NCBI RefSeq assembly: GCF_036002505.1
Contig: NZ_DASYTH010000230.1
Location: 1-64,000 of the forward strand
Source of the DNA: DASYTH01 sp036002505
GTDB lineage: Bacteria > Actinomycetota > Actinomycetes > Mycobacteriales > Pseudonocardiaceae
Reading direction: 5' to 3'
DNA: 64,000 bases
In this document: positions 17,367 to 26,074 of the stretch, piece by piece
Layout of the letters: each line of letters opens with the position of its first letter
How positions within the stretch are numbered: position 1 is the first letter of the stretch
Program-made: the position numbers and the translations under genes
Notes under the pieces: model-generated
The model's input: the letters and a program-made list of their open reading frames with translations, nothing else
What the model was told of the DNA's origin: nothing
The model's database searches: none

Positions 17367-18220
17367 GGCCTCGTGGTGGTCGGCTCCGCCGCGAGCGCCC
17401 AGGTCAGATACTCCCGCAACGCGTCCGCGGCCCGGCCGGCCTCGTCGGCCTCCTGCCGGTACCGCTCGACGAGCTCGTCGGTGCCCTGCACCATGGCCAG
17501 CTCCGCCATGCGCCGCGCGACCAGGACCCGCTCGTCCAACAGGCGCACCGCGTCCCACAGCGGCCCGCTGCCGTCGCTCCGGCTGGCCACCACCTCCTGC
17601 GGGGTGGGGAGCAGGACGTCGGGCGGCGGCGCCAGGTCCACGTCGACCTGCTCCAGCGCGATGTTGCGGAGCACGCCGCCCATGTCCGCGGCCGGCAGCA
17701 CGTAGTCGGCCCGCACGTGGCGCAGGGCCAGCTCCGGCACGGTCGGGTAGATCGCCTCGGCGGGGTCCTGCACCACCACCGTCCCGCCCCGGGCGGCGAT
17801 GGCGGCGAGCCCGGCGACCCCGTCGTCGAGCACCCCGGACAGCAGCACGCCGGTGACCGCCGGGCCGGCGGACAGCGCCGCGGAGCGGAACAGCGCGTTG
17901 ACCGCCGGCCGGTGGCCGTTCTCGGTCGGGCCGTCGGACAGCGTGATCCGGCCGCCGCGGATCAGGATGTGCCGGTCGGACGGCGCGACCAGGATCCGCC
18001 CGTGCTCGAGCGGATCCCCGTTCAGCGCGGTGGTCGCCGGTAGTGGGCCCGACCGCTTCAGGATGTGCGGCAGCGCGCTGGTGCCATGGGCCGGTAGGTG
18101 CAGCACGATCAGCACCGCGGCGGGCAGGTCCGCCGGCAGGCCCGACACGAAGTCGCGCAGTGCCTGCACCCCGCCCGCGGACGCGCCCACCACGATGAGA
18201 TCCCGAGATCGCACAGTCAT
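17363..18220 (-). CDS. CheB-type methylesterase domain protein
   Basis: A 285-residue protein whose first ~190 residues match the CheB catalytic domain. GASAGG carries Ser14, HLPAHG carries His41/45, and LLSGVLDDGVAGL carries the catalytic Asp. It has no receiver domain. The C-terminal ~90 residues are helical (ERVLVARRMAELAMVQGTDELVERYRQ), like the tail seen in stand-alone actinobacterial CheB proteins. There is no chemoreceptor or CheR gene nearby. Coupling to the STAS/ATPase gene implies a role in stress or partner-switch signalling, not chemotaxis. Confidence 0.85.
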   Translation of the reverse strand: MTVRSRDLIVVGASAGGVQALRDFVSGLPADLPAAVLIVLHLPAHGTSALPHILKRSGPLPATTALNGDPLEHGRILVAPSDRHILIRGGRITLSDGPTENGHRPAVNALFRSAALSAGPAVTGVLLSGVLDDGVAGLAAIAARGGTVVVQDPAEAIYPTVPELALRHVRADYVLPAADMGGVLRNIALEQVDVDLAPPPDVLLPTPQEVVASRSDGSGPLWDAVRLLDERVLVARRMAELAMVQGTDELVERYRQEADEAGRAADALREYLTWALAAEPTTTRP

Positions 18221-18408
18221 GAGTTGGTCTTCGCGCCGTTGGTGACTGCATCGTGCATCACACCGGTCGCTCCCCTGTGAGTACACGTCACTCGCGTGAC
18301 ATACCCATCCGCCCGCAATCCAATCGTGTCAGCCCGAAAGGATTAACCGGGGCCCCACCGGGGTACGCGCCGAGCACCGCCACCAGGAGAGCGAGAGGTT
18401 CGGTGACG

Positions 18409-18864
18409 ATGGTTGACGCGAACCCGTACGGGACCGCGGTCCGAGGCTTGCGCGGGTACCTGCGCCAGATCTGCCAGGCGATGGCCGTCGGACCGGAGGC
18501 GAGCTGCTGGGACCTCGACGAGGTGGCCACCGCCTACGTCGCCCTCGAGGGCCGCCTTCCCGGATACCCCAACCATGATCTCGCGCTGATCTGGGACGAG
18601 GAGAACGGCTGGGCCGCGGCGCTGGAGAACACCACCGGCGAGGACCTGATCGTGCTCAGCTACCTGGGGATCGACGTGCTTCCCCCGCCCCGGCAGGTTT
18701 CCGCGTTCGTCGCGGAGCTACGCGCCGACCGCTACCCCGGCCAGCCCGAGCCGCCGGAGCTCCGGGTCGCCTTCGCCGACGACGGGCTCGAGGCCCGGCT
18801 GTCCGGTTATGCCAGCGCCATCCCGAACCAGCCGCTGACCGGTGCGGAGCGTCGTCAGGGATAG
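18409..18864 (+). CDS. DUF6292-type conserved protein
   Basis: A 151-residue cytoplasmic protein that resembles the actinobacterial DUF6292 family (GLRGYLRQICQAMAV, AYVALEGRLPGYPNHDLALIW, and ENGWAAALE). Function is unknown. A GTG two codons upstream (18403) is an equally possible start. The gene overlaps the convergent gene at 18855 by 10 bp. Confidence 0.7.
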   Translation: MVDANPYGTAVRGLRGYLRQICQAMAVGPEASCWDLDEVATAYVALEGRLPGYPNHDLALIWDEENGWAAALENTTGEDLIVLSYLGIDVLPPPRQVSAFVAELRADRYPGQPEPPELRVAFADDGLEARLSGYASAIPNQPLTGAERRQG

Positions 18865-19274
18865 GTGCGGCGCCGGATGCGCACCGGAATCCGGTTCGTG
18901 ACAGGCACCCCGCAGCCCGGTGGGGCGTCGGTGAGCACGGCCGGCGCGTCCGGATGACCGGGCGGGTCGAGGGCGAGCAGCGCGCGCAGCGTCCACACGG
19001 GTGTGGCGGCATACCACCAGAAAACCCGGGCGGGGCTGAACGGGTCGGTGCCGGGCTCGGTCGGCACCCGGTAGGCGGTCGCGCGGTCCTCGTGGAACAG
19101 GATCACGACGTCCGCGCAGCCGCAGTCCCAGCGATGGATGCCGGCGACGATCTCCGGCCCGTCGCGGTCGAAGCGGAAGGCGTGCATGAGGTAGCGGCGG
19201 CGGCCGAGCTCATCGAGTAGGGCGTCCAACTCGGAGTGGTCGGACTGTCGCAATGGGACGGTGGCCGCGCTCAT
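18855..19274 (-). CDS. Hypothetical protein with Cys/Trp-rich core
   Basis: A 139-residue soluble protein. The core HRWDCGCADVVILFHEDRATAYR and ARVFWWYAATPVWTLRALLAL look like a compact alpha/beta fold of the kind found in small actinomycete-only proteins. I do not recognise a named family. ATG at 19274 is the first start that keeps the folded region intact. The 335-bp region upstream (19275-19609) holds only regulatory sequence. Confidence 0.6.
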   Translation of the reverse strand: MSAATVPLRQSDHSELDALLDELGRRRYLMHAFRFDRDGPEIVAGIHRWDCGCADVVILFHEDRATAYRVPTEPGTDPFSPARVFWWYAATPVWTLRALLALDPPGHPDAPAVLTDAPPGCGVPVTNRIPVRIRRRTYP

Positions 19275-19499
19275 CGTCGATCGTTTCCAGATTCTTCGGG
19301 GATGCCGCTTGTTTTGTTGGTGGGCGGCGCACGGAGCGCCGGGGGTGGATCGCTCGACGACACGCCGCCCACCGGGTGCCCGGATCCGGGGCACGGGGAG
19401 TCCGGGCTGGTCGATCTTCGTTTACGGGGTTAATCCGCGAGAGCACTCCACGTCAGCCACAGCATGCGCGTTGCCCTGATGTCACGCAAGCCTGTCGAC

Positions 19500-19514
19500 T
19501 GTGGAATTTCCACA
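19500..19514. promoter_or_regulatory. 15-bp palindrome before the XRE regulator
   Basis: TGTGGAATTTCCACA is symmetric about its central T, 96 bp upstream of the regulator start. It is the only strong symmetric site in the 335-bp region 19275-19609 and could be an operator for the adjacent XRE/DUF5753 protein or for the divergent gene. Confidence 0.4.
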
Positions 19515-19609
19515 ACCACTCAGACGGGTGAGCCGTGCCTATTTCGGAGCGTCATACGGTGCGTAGCATTCGGCAGGTCGAAACCATCTCCGACCGATGG
19601 AGGCCGACG

Positions 19610-20470
19610 GTGGCCGAGACGTACTCGCCGAGTGTTCGGTTGCGCCGCATTGCCCGGGTTCTCCGCGGGTGGCGTGAGGAGCACGGTATCCGCAGCGGCA
19701 CCGCGGCGACCCGGGCCGGCTGGTCGGCGGCCAAGCAGTCCCGGCTGGAGACGGCCGGGCAGCCGATCAGCCCCGCCGACGTGATGACCCTGGCGCTGAT
19801 CTACGACGTGCCCGAGGAGGAACGCACCAAGCTCTTCCACGCCGCGCTGACCGCCCAGGAGAAGGGCTGGTGGGAGGAGGTCGCCAAGGGCGCGCTCGTC
19901 GACGACGTGATGGACTACGTCGAGCTCGAGTCGGAGGCCACCGAGCTGAAGACGTTCAAGATCGATCTGGTGCACGGTCTGTTTCAGACCGAGGAGTACA
20001 CCGCCGCCCTGGTCCGGGCCTTCCGCCCGCAGCCCACCGAGGCGACCACCCGCCGCCGGGTGCAGGCCCGGGTCAAGCGGCAGGACCGGATCTTCGGCGA
20101 GAACCCGTTGCGGGTCGCGTCCATCCTCACCGAGGGAGCGCTGCGGCTGGTGGTCGGCGGGCCGGCGGTGATGTGCGCCCAGCTCGCCCGGCTGCGCGAG
20201 CTGGGCACGCTGCCGCACATCGCGATCCGCGTGCTGCCCGCCGCCCGCGGCGCCTACCCCGGGATGGGGACCGGGTTCAACATCGTGTCCTTCGAGGACG
20301 ATGCACCCGACGTCGGCTACGTAGAGGTGCTCAGCAAGGGCGTTTATCTCGAGGCGCCGGAAGACGTCGAGACGTATAAGGTCTGTTTCGCTGAGACGTG
20401 GGAACTTGCGCTCGACGAACAGGAGTCGGCCGAGTTGATCACCACGGTCGCCAGCACCATGAAGGCCTGA
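19610..20470 (+). CDS. XRE-family helix-turn-helix regulator with DUF5753
   Basis: A 286-residue regulator. Residues 8-65 form a lambda-repressor-like helix-turn-helix (RLRRIARVLRGWREEHG, and AGWSAAKQSRLETAGQ). Residues 90-280 match the DUF5753 domain (GLFQTEEYTAALVRAF, RVKRQDRIF, and LPAARGAYPGMGTGFNIVSFED). In streptomycetes such proteins (WhiJ type) act with a small DUF397 partner in developmental control, and that partner follows here after 15 bp. The GTG at 19610 follows GGAGG; an upstream frame from 19535 adds residues outside the domain. Confidence 0.88.
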   Translation: MAETYSPSVRLRRIARVLRGWREEHGIRSGTAATRAGWSAAKQSRLETAGQPISPADVMTLALIYDVPEEERTKLFHAALTAQEKGWWEEVAKGALVDDVMDYVELESEATELKTFKIDLVHGLFQTEEYTAALVRAFRPQPTEATTRRRVQARVKRQDRIFGENPLRVASILTEGALRLVVGGPAVMCAQLARLRELGTLPHIAIRVLPAARGAYPGMGTGFNIVSFEDDAPDVGYVEVLSKGVYLEAPEDVETYKVCFAETWELALDEQESAELITTVASTMKA

Positions 20471-20485
20471 CGACTGGAGGACACC

Positions 20486-20689
20486 ATGTCCGCTTCGGAC
20501 AAGCCCGGATGGCGCAAGAGCAGCTTCAGCAACGGAGCCGGCAACGACTGTGTGGAGCTCGCCTTCCTCGGCGGTGCGGCCGCGTTGCGGGATTCCAAGA
20601 ACCCGGCCGGCACCGTGCTCCTGATGGCATCCTCCCCATGGGAGGCACTGCGTGACGCGGTCCGGGCCGGCCGGTTCGACCTGGCCTGA
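20486..20689 (+). CDS. DUF397 protein
   Basis: A 67-residue protein of the DUF397 family. WRKSSFSNGAGNDCVELAF near the N-terminus, LRDSKNP in the middle and a C-terminal WEALRDAVRAGRFDL are all typical. It is the usual partner of XRE/DUF5753 regulators and is co-transcribed with the preceding gene. A textbook terminator follows 10 bp after the stop. Confidence 0.92.
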   Translation: MSASDKPGWRKSSFSNGAGNDCVELAFLGGAAALRDSKNPAGTVLLMASSPWEALRDAVRAGRFDLA

Positions 20690-20699
20690 GTAGACCGAA

Positions 20700-20746
20700 C
20701 GCCGGTAGGCGCGTGCCCCGAAAGGGGCCGCGCCTACCGGCGTTTT
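20700..20746 (+). terminator. Intrinsic terminator
   Basis: CGCCGGTAGGCGCG (20700-20713) pairs perfectly with 20729-20742 around an inner GCCCC-GAAA-GGGGC hairpin and is followed by TTTT. It ends the XRE/DUF397 operon. Confidence 0.88.
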
Positions 20747-20946
20747 GTCCACAGTGTCGGGTCCGATGACTCGACCATTTGCCGGCCGATTTCGCCAGCC
20801 GGCCGTCACCGCGGCCAAGTGGCAACTGTTAATGCTTCTCGTGGTTACAACCCGCACATACCGTCACCCGGTACGGGGGCGTCAGGCTCACTCGTTCGGG
20901 GGGTCTGTCGCCCTTTGGGTTAAAGGATCCACGAGAGGACCACCCC

Positions 20947-22314
20947 ATGAGGAAGCGCTATACGGCAGCGCTCGCCACGCTTGGGTTGACCGTCGCCGGG
21001 CTCGTCGTGCCGGGCCTGACCGGTACGGCCTCGGCCGGCGACTCGGCCGCCGCCGGTGCGGCGTACGACCAGTTCATCGTCACCTTCGCCGACGGAGCGG
21101 ACACCCGCGAGCTGAAGGGCGTCGACCTGATGCGGGCGACCGGGACCGGCAGCGTCGTGGTCAAGTCGGCACACAAGCTCAACCGGTCCGGCGCCGCGGC
21201 GCTCATGACGGAGCTCGGCAAGCAGGCCGGGGTGTACAGCGTCGAGCCGGACCTGGTCATGACCAAGCAGTTCACCCCGAACGACACGCGCTACCTCGAG
21301 CAGTGGGACCTGTTCGAGCCGACCGGCGGCATGAACGCCCCGACCGCGTGGGACACCGCGGACGGCGCCGGGGTGACCGTCGCGGTGATCGACACCGGGA
21401 TCACCCTGCACTCCGACCTGAACGGTAACGTGCTGCCCGGCTACGACTTCATCAGCGACGCCGCCACGGCGCGGGACGGCAACGGGCGCGACCCCAACCC
21501 CAACGACGAGGGCGACTGGTTCCTGGCCGGCGAGTGCGGCAGCACCACGCCCAGCGACTCCAGCTGGCACGGCTCACACGTGGCCGGCACGATCGCCGCG
21601 GTCAGCAACAACACCAACGGCATCGCCGGCATCGCCCGGGCGGCCAAGATCCTTCCGGTGCGGGTGCTGGGCAAGTGCGGCGGCTTCACCTCCGACATCG
21701 CCGACGCGATCACCTGGGCCTCCGGCGGCCGGGTCTCCCGCGTCCCGACCAACCCCAACCCGGCCAAGGTGATCAACCTCAGCCTGGGCGGCTCCGGCGC
21801 GTGCGGGCGGACCTTCCAACGGGCCATCGACGGTGCGGTGTCCCGTGGCACCACGGTCGTGATCGCGGCCGGCAACTCCAACGCCAACGTCTCCGGCTTC
21901 TCCCCGGCCAACTGCAACAACGTGGTATCCGTGGCCTCCAACGACCGTCAGGGCAACCGCGCGTTCTACTCCAACTTCGGCACCCTGATCGACGTCACCG
22001 CGCCGGGTGGCGAGGTGCGCAACGAGACCGACCCGCCGGGCAGCCGCACCAAGCCGCAGGACGGCGTGCTGTCCACGCTCAACGCCGGCCTCACCACGCA
22101 GACGACGACCGAGACCTACAACACCTACATGGGCACCAGCATGGCCGCACCGCACGTGGCCGGCCTGGTCGCGCTCATGCTCGGTGAGGTCTCCCTCAAC
22201 CCGGCCAGCGTCGAGGCCGCGCTGAAGGCCCACGCCCGGCCGCTCCCCGGCACCTGCACGGGTGGCTGCGGCGCCGGCATCATCGACGCCGCCGCGACCA
22301 TCGCGGCCCTGTAG
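20947..22314 (+). CDS. Secreted subtilisin-like (S8) serine protease
   Basis: A 455-residue exported protease. A signal peptide (1-30, ending TASA) precedes an I9-like propeptide (YDQFIVTFADGAD to VYSVEPDLVM). The mature enzyme has Asp149 (VIDTGITLHSDL), His208 (WHGSHVAGT) and Ser398 (MGTSMAAPHVAG), with the oxyanion Asn in VIAAGNSN. Cys pairs (ECGSTT, GKCGG, SGACG, and CTGGCGAG) suggest disulfides. There is no extra C-terminal domain, unlike the larger protease at 12982. The start is ATG at 20947 after GAGAGGAC. Confidence 0.93.
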   Translation: MRKRYTAALATLGLTVAGLVVPGLTGTASAGDSAAAGAAYDQFIVTFADGADTRELKGVDLMRATGTGSVVVKSAHKLNRSGAAALMTELGKQAGVYSVEPDLVMTKQFTPNDTRYLEQWDLFEPTGGMNAPTAWDTADGAGVTVAVIDTGITLHSDLNGNVLPGYDFISDAATARDGNGRDPNPNDEGDWFLAGECGSTTPSDSSWHGSHVAGTIAAVSNNTNGIAGIARAAKILPVRVLGKCGGFTSDIADAITWASGGRVSRVPTNPNPAKVINLSLGGSGACGRTFQRAIDGAVSRGTTVVIAAGNSNANVSGFSPANCNNVVSVASNDRQGNRAFYSNFGTLIDVTAPGGEVRNETDPPGSRTKPQDGVLSTLNAGLTTQTTTETYNTYMGTSMAAPHVAGLVALMLGEVSLNPASVEAALKAHARPLPGTCTGGCGAGIIDAAATIAAL

Positions 22315-22324
22315 ATAGCGTCCA

Positions 22325-22381
22325 ATGCCCTGAAGGCGGCCTTCAGGACGTTCAGCGTCCTGAAGGCCCCCTTCAGGGCAT
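22325..22381. terminator. Nested double palindrome at convergent gene ends
   Basis: ATGCCCTGAAGG...CCTTCAGGACG and CGTCCTGAAGG...CCTTCAGGGCAT pair as 26-bp arms around TTCAG, and each arm is itself palindromic. It lies between the protease (+) and the small gene at 22373 (-), whose TGA stop codon it supplies. Confidence 0.7.
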
Positions 22382-22771
22382 GTGCTCCGGTGTGCGCGGT
22401 GCCGGCATGGGGAGGGTGAGGCCGCTCTGCGCGGTGAGGAGGGCGAGCTTCGCCTGGTCGGGTTCCTTGGCGTCGAGGCGTTCCCGGGCGTCGCGCACGG
22501 CGTGCACCGCGGCGGCCACTCGGCAGGTGTCGCCGACCGCGGCCGTCCAGGCCAGCGCGCCGCGGAGGGTGTCGTCGAACCGGTGCAGCGTTTGCATATC
22601 GGGGGCGGCACCGGCGGCCAGCTCGGCCAGAACCGTGTCCACCGCCGTGCGCAGGTAGCGGCCCGGCGCCGGCACCGGACGTTTGTCGATCACCGGCTCC
22701 CGCCGCCGGCGTGGCGGTGCGACCCGCAGTTCGGGGCCCAACCCTACGACGACATCGTGCTTAGCGACCAC
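22373..22771 (-). CDS. Hypothetical helical protein
   Basis: A 132-residue soluble, mostly helical protein (YLRTAVDTVLAELAAGAAPDMQTLHRFDDTLRGAL and VAAAVHAVRDARERLD). I recognise no family. GTG at 22771 is chosen because GGAGGAG stands 6 nt upstream. The last residues (RTPEHMP) and the stop lie in the palindrome at 22325-22381, so the C-terminus is set by the terminator element. Confidence 0.55.
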   Translation of the reverse strand: MVAKHDVVVGLGPELRVAPPRRRREPVIDKRPVPAPGRYLRTAVDTVLAELAAGAAPDMQTLHRFDDTLRGALAWTAAVGDTCRVAAAVHAVRDARERLDAKEPDQAKLALLTAQSGLTLPMPAPRTPEHMP

Positions 22772-22937
22772 GACCCACTCCTCCCGCACCAGTAGGCCCG
22801 CCGGCCCACCTCTCGCCCGTCGGGGACCGGGTGGCGCCGCCCATCCTACGAGGTCACAAGCCGGATTACACGGGGAAAGTTGTGCAATTTACCGGCCGGG
22901 AACGAATCGTTAATGGTGGAGCTTTTCCAAGATCCCC

Positions 22938-23180
22938 TTATTGGCGGTAACCCTCGACCTCGCCGAGGGGGCGGGCCCGGGCTTCGTCGGGATCCTGGCC
23001 GAACTCGGTGCGGGCGCGGCGCTGGCGGAGGAGGTCCCAGCACTGGTCGAGTTGCTGCTCGAGGGAGTCCAGCCGGGCCTGCTCGCCGGCGGCGAGGCCG
23101 TGCCCGACGGCCCGGGAGCGCAGCGCGTGCTCCTCGGCGATCAGCTCGTCGATCCGGCCGATGATCTGGCCGTCGTTCAT
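22938..23180 (-). CDS. DUF2630 family protein
   Basis: An 80-residue protein of the DUF2630 family. IIGRIDELIAEEHALRSRAVG and LDSLEQQLDQCWDLLRQRRARTEFGQDPDEA form two helices, probably a coiled-coil hairpin, and function is unknown. AAGGAGAG precedes the ATG at 23180. Confidence 0.9.
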   Translation of the reverse strand: MNDGQIIGRIDELIAEEHALRSRAVGHGLAAGEQARLDSLEQQLDQCWDLLRQRRARTEFGQDPDEARARPLGEVEGYRQ

Positions 23181-23324
23181 GATCTCTCCTTCGGCTGGAG
23201 CGTGTCGCTGCGCCTGGATGCTAGTACCCGGATGGGTGGTGAGGAGTAACGGTGCAGGTCCAGGGTTTGCCTGTTGTTCACCGGTGGTACCCCCGGCGGG
23301 CAGCTCTCACCCTGGAGGTCGGCG

Positions 23325-24836
23325 ATGGTGGCGGTGCCCGAAGCGAGTGCGGCAGGTGCGGTGCGGACGCTGATCCCGGCGCGGATCGACCGGTTGCCCT
23401 GGTCGAAGTTCCACACCCGGATGGTGGTCGCGCTGGGGGTGGCGTGGATCCTGGACGGGCTGGAGATCACCGTGGCGAGCGCGGTCGCCGACTCGCTGAC
23501 CAAGCCCGAGACGCTGAACATGTCGTCGACCGCGGTCGGCCTGATCGCCACCGTCTACCTGGCGGGGGAGGTGGTCGGCGCGCTGGTTTTCGGCAACCTG
23601 TCGGACCGGCTGGGCCGGCGGAACCTGTTCATGATCACATTGGGGGTCTACCTGGTCGGCAGCGGCCTCACCGCACTCACCCTCGGCAACGGAGCCGGCT
23701 GGGTGTTCTTCCTCTACCTCACCCGGTTCATCGCCGGCATGGGCATCGGCGGTGAGTACGCCGCGATCAACTCCGCGATCGACGAGCTGATCCCGGCCCG
23801 CTACCGGGGCCGGGTGGACATCGCGGTGAACGGCACCTACTGGGCCGGCGCGATCCTCGGCACGATCGGCACGTACATCCTGCTCAACAAGATGGACCTG
23901 TCGCTGGGGTGGCGGCTGGGCTTCCTGATCGGCCCGGTGCTGGGCCTGGTGATCCTGATCGTCCGGCGCAACCTTCCGGAAAGCCCGCGCTGGCAGGTCA
24001 TGCACGGAAAGGCGGACGAAGCCGAGGCGTCCATCACGCAGATCGAGCACGAGGTCGAAGCGTCCGGAGAGAAGCTGCCGCCGGTCGACGAGAGCAAGGC
24101 ACTGGAGATCCGGCCCACCGACAAGATCGGATACCTGGCGCTGACCCGGGTGCTGTTCCGGGACTACCCGCAGCGGGCCATCCTGGGCGCCTCGCTCATG
24201 ATCAGCCAGTCGTTCCTGTACAACGCCATCTTCTTCACCTACACGCTGGTGCTCGGCAAGTTCTACGGGGTCTCGTCGGCGTCCACGCCGCTCTACCTGA
24301 TCGCGTTCGCGGTGGGCAACCTGGCCGGGCCGCTGCTGATCGGCCACTTCTTCGACACCATCGGCCGGCGGACCATGATCTCCAGCACGTACATCCTGTC
24401 CGGGGTGCTGCTCGGGGTCACCGCCGGGATGTTCTACGCGGGGTGGCTCAACGCCATCACCCAGACCATCGCCTGGTGCGTGATCTTCTTCTTCGCCTCG
24501 GCCGGCGCGAGCGCGGCGTACCTCACGGTGAGCGAGATCTTCCCGCTCGAGGTGCGGGCGAAGGCGATCGCGGTGTTCTTCGCCATCGCCCAGTGCTTCG
24601 GCGCCCTCGGCCCGGTCATCTATGGCGCCCTGATCGGCGACGGCACGCACCCCGCCCGGCTGTTCGTCGGCTACCTGCTCGGCGCCGCCGTCATGATCGC
24701 GGGCGGCCTGGTCGCCGCGGGCCTGGCGGTCGACGCCGAGGGCCGCTCACTCGAGGAGATCGCCGTCCCGCTGTCCGCCACCGGCCGGCGCGGCCCCACC
24801 CGGGCGGAGGGCGCGGGCACGCCGTACTCCACCTGA
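23325..24836 (+). CDS. MFS transporter, sugar/acid porter type
   Basis: A 503-residue permease with about twelve membrane helices. Signature segments are GNLSDRLGRRNLFMI between helices 2 and 3 and RFIAGMGIGGEYAAINSAIDELIPARYRGRV (helices 4-5). DTIGRRTMI is in the second half, and SEIFPLEVRAKAIAVFFAIAQ corresponds to the PESPR/EI.PT region of sugar porters. The central cytoplasmic loop (residues 215-270) is long and charged. The substrate is not evident. ATG at 23325 follows TGGAGG. No metabolic gene is adjacent, so context does not help. Confidence 0.88.
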   Translation: MVAVPEASAAGAVRTLIPARIDRLPWSKFHTRMVVALGVAWILDGLEITVASAVADSLTKPETLNMSSTAVGLIATVYLAGEVVGALVFGNLSDRLGRRNLFMITLGVYLVGSGLTALTLGNGAGWVFFLYLTRFIAGMGIGGEYAAINSAIDELIPARYRGRVDIAVNGTYWAGAILGTIGTYILLNKMDLSLGWRLGFLIGPVLGLVILIVRRNLPESPRWQVMHGKADEAEASITQIEHEVEASGEKLPPVDESKALEIRPTDKIGYLALTRVLFRDYPQRAILGASLMISQSFLYNAIFFTYTLVLGKFYGVSSASTPLYLIAFAVGNLAGPLLIGHFFDTIGRRTMISSTYILSGVLLGVTAGMFYAGWLNAITQTIAWCVIFFFASAGASAAYLTVSEIFPLEVRAKAIAVFFAIAQCFGALGPVIYGALIGDGTHPARLFVGYLLGAAVMIAGGLVAAGLAVDAEGRSLEEIAVPLSATGRRGPTRAEGAGTPYST

Positions 24837-25010
24837 CCCGGGGTCTAACCCCGAGTTATCCCGGAGATCCAGCAAAAGTCGTGGTTCCGCTGATCGTCCA
24901 CCTGTCACTATCGGTGTACAGGGTGGAGGTAGGTGGACCGAACATGTGGGACCCGATCGGGTGGCTCAGGTGGCGAGCCGGCGACGCGCGGCCAAGGCTC
25001 AGAGCCGATC

Positions 25011-25691
25011 ATGCTTGACGTTCTGAACGGGATCACCGACATCCTGCACGGCCTGCTCGACTCGCCGTGGCTGTGGGCCGTGGTCTTCCTCATGGCCGGC
25101 ATGGACGCCCTGCTGCCGTTCATGCCGAGCGAGACCACCGTGATCATCGTCGGGGTCCTGGTGGTGCCGGACACCAGCCAGCTGGTCATGCTGATCGTGA
25201 TCGCCGCGCTCGGGGCGTGGTGCGGGGACTGCCTCGGCTACCTCGTCGGCCGCGGCTCCGGGCCGGTCGTGCTCCCCCGGCTGATCCGGGGCGAGCGCGG
25301 GCGGGCGCAGTTCCAGTGGGCGCACACGCAGCTGCGCCGGCACGCCACGGTGCTGCTGCTGGCCGGCCGGTACCTGCCGGGGGTCCGCGCGGTCACCATG
25401 CTCGGCGCGGGCGTGGTGGGCTACCCGGCGCGGCGGTTCCTGCTCACCGACGCGCTCGGAGCCAGCATCTGGGCCACCTACTCGTCGCTGATCGGCTACC
25501 TGGGCGGCACCACCTTCCAGGATCACCCCGTGTACGGCATGCTGCTGGCGTTCGCCATCGGCCTGGCCGGCGCCACGCTGGTGGAGGTCGTCCGGCGGCT
25601 CGCCGGGCGCCGCCGCCGCGTGCTGTCCGGCATCCGCGAACCGGATGGTGCGGAGGTACGACGTGAGCGGAGCTTGCGGAGCGAACCATGA
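25011..25691 (+). CDS. DedA-family membrane protein
   Basis: A 226-residue integral membrane protein of the DedA/SNARE-associated group, now seen as lipid scramblases/flippases. Visible features are MPSETTVIIVGVL (re-entrant region), LGAWCGDCLGYLVGRGSG and AGRYLPGVRAVTMLGAGVVGYPARRFLLTDALGASIW, with the conserved Arg and Gly. The last ten residues (RRERSLRSEP) are encoded by the intercistronic repeat at 25664. It is followed closely by the nitrile hydratase-like genes on the same strand. Confidence 0.9.
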   Translation: MLDVLNGITDILHGLLDSPWLWAVVFLMAGMDALLPFMPSETTVIIVGVLVVPDTSQLVMLIVIAALGAWCGDCLGYLVGRGSGPVVLPRLIRGERGRAQFQWAHTQLRRHATVLLLAGRYLPGVRAVTMLGAGVVGYPARRFLLTDALGASIWATYSSLIGYLGGTTFQDHPVYGMLLAFAIGLAGATLVEVVRRLAGRRRRVLSGIREPDGAEVRRERSLRSEP

Positions 25692-25757
25692 ATACTGCCC
25701 CGTCGACGGGGGACGAGCGAACCTCAGCCGGGGATTGCCATCATCCGAGCTTGCGAG
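25664..25757 (+). repeat. Intercistronic GAGCTTGCGAG element, copy 1
   Basis: It begins GAGCGGAGCTTGCGGAGCGA and ends CATCCGAGCTTGCGAGG. The same ends and several inner blocks (AACCAT, TACTG, GTCG) recur at 49942-50040. It spans the 3' end of the DedA gene and stops 8 nt before the GTG of the next gene. Confidence 0.65.
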
Positions 25758-25765
25758 GTGATGCC

Positions 25766-26074
25766 GTGAGTTATCCGCATGACATCGGCGGGATGCACGG
25801 TTTCGGGCCGGTGCCGGGGCTGGACGACGAGCACCTGTTCCATGCCGCCTGGGAGGCCCGGGCGTTCGCCGTGGTCCGGTCGCTGATCCAGAACGGGGTG
25901 TTCACCTGGGACGAGTTCCGGCACGCGATCGAGCGGATGCCGGCCGGGGCGTACTTCAGCAGCGGGTACTACGAGCGGTGGGCGGACGCGGCGGAGCGGC
26001 TCTGCGTGGAGAAGGGCGTGCTGACCCCGGCCGAGCGTGACCAGCTGCAGGCCGCGACGGACGCGGTTCCGTGA
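25766..26074 (+). CDS. Nitrile hydratase beta-subunit N-terminal-type protein
   Basis: A 102-residue protein equivalent to the N-terminal half of nitrile hydratase beta subunits, or to the beta chain of thiocyanate hydrolase. It has SYPHDIGGMHGFGPVP at the N-terminus, FHAAWEARAFAVVRSL with the conserved Arg that contacts the metal claw, and SSGYYERWADAAERLCVEKGVLT. The GTG at 25766 follows GAGGTG. The stop overlaps the next GTG (GTGA). Activator proteins (P14K type) are related to this region, so an accessory role is also possible. Confidence 0.82.
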   Translation: MSYPHDIGGMHGFGPVPGLDDEHLFHAAWEARAFAVVRSLIQNGVFTWDEFRHAIERMPAGAYFSSGYYERWADAAERLCVEKGVLTPAERDQLQAATDAVP

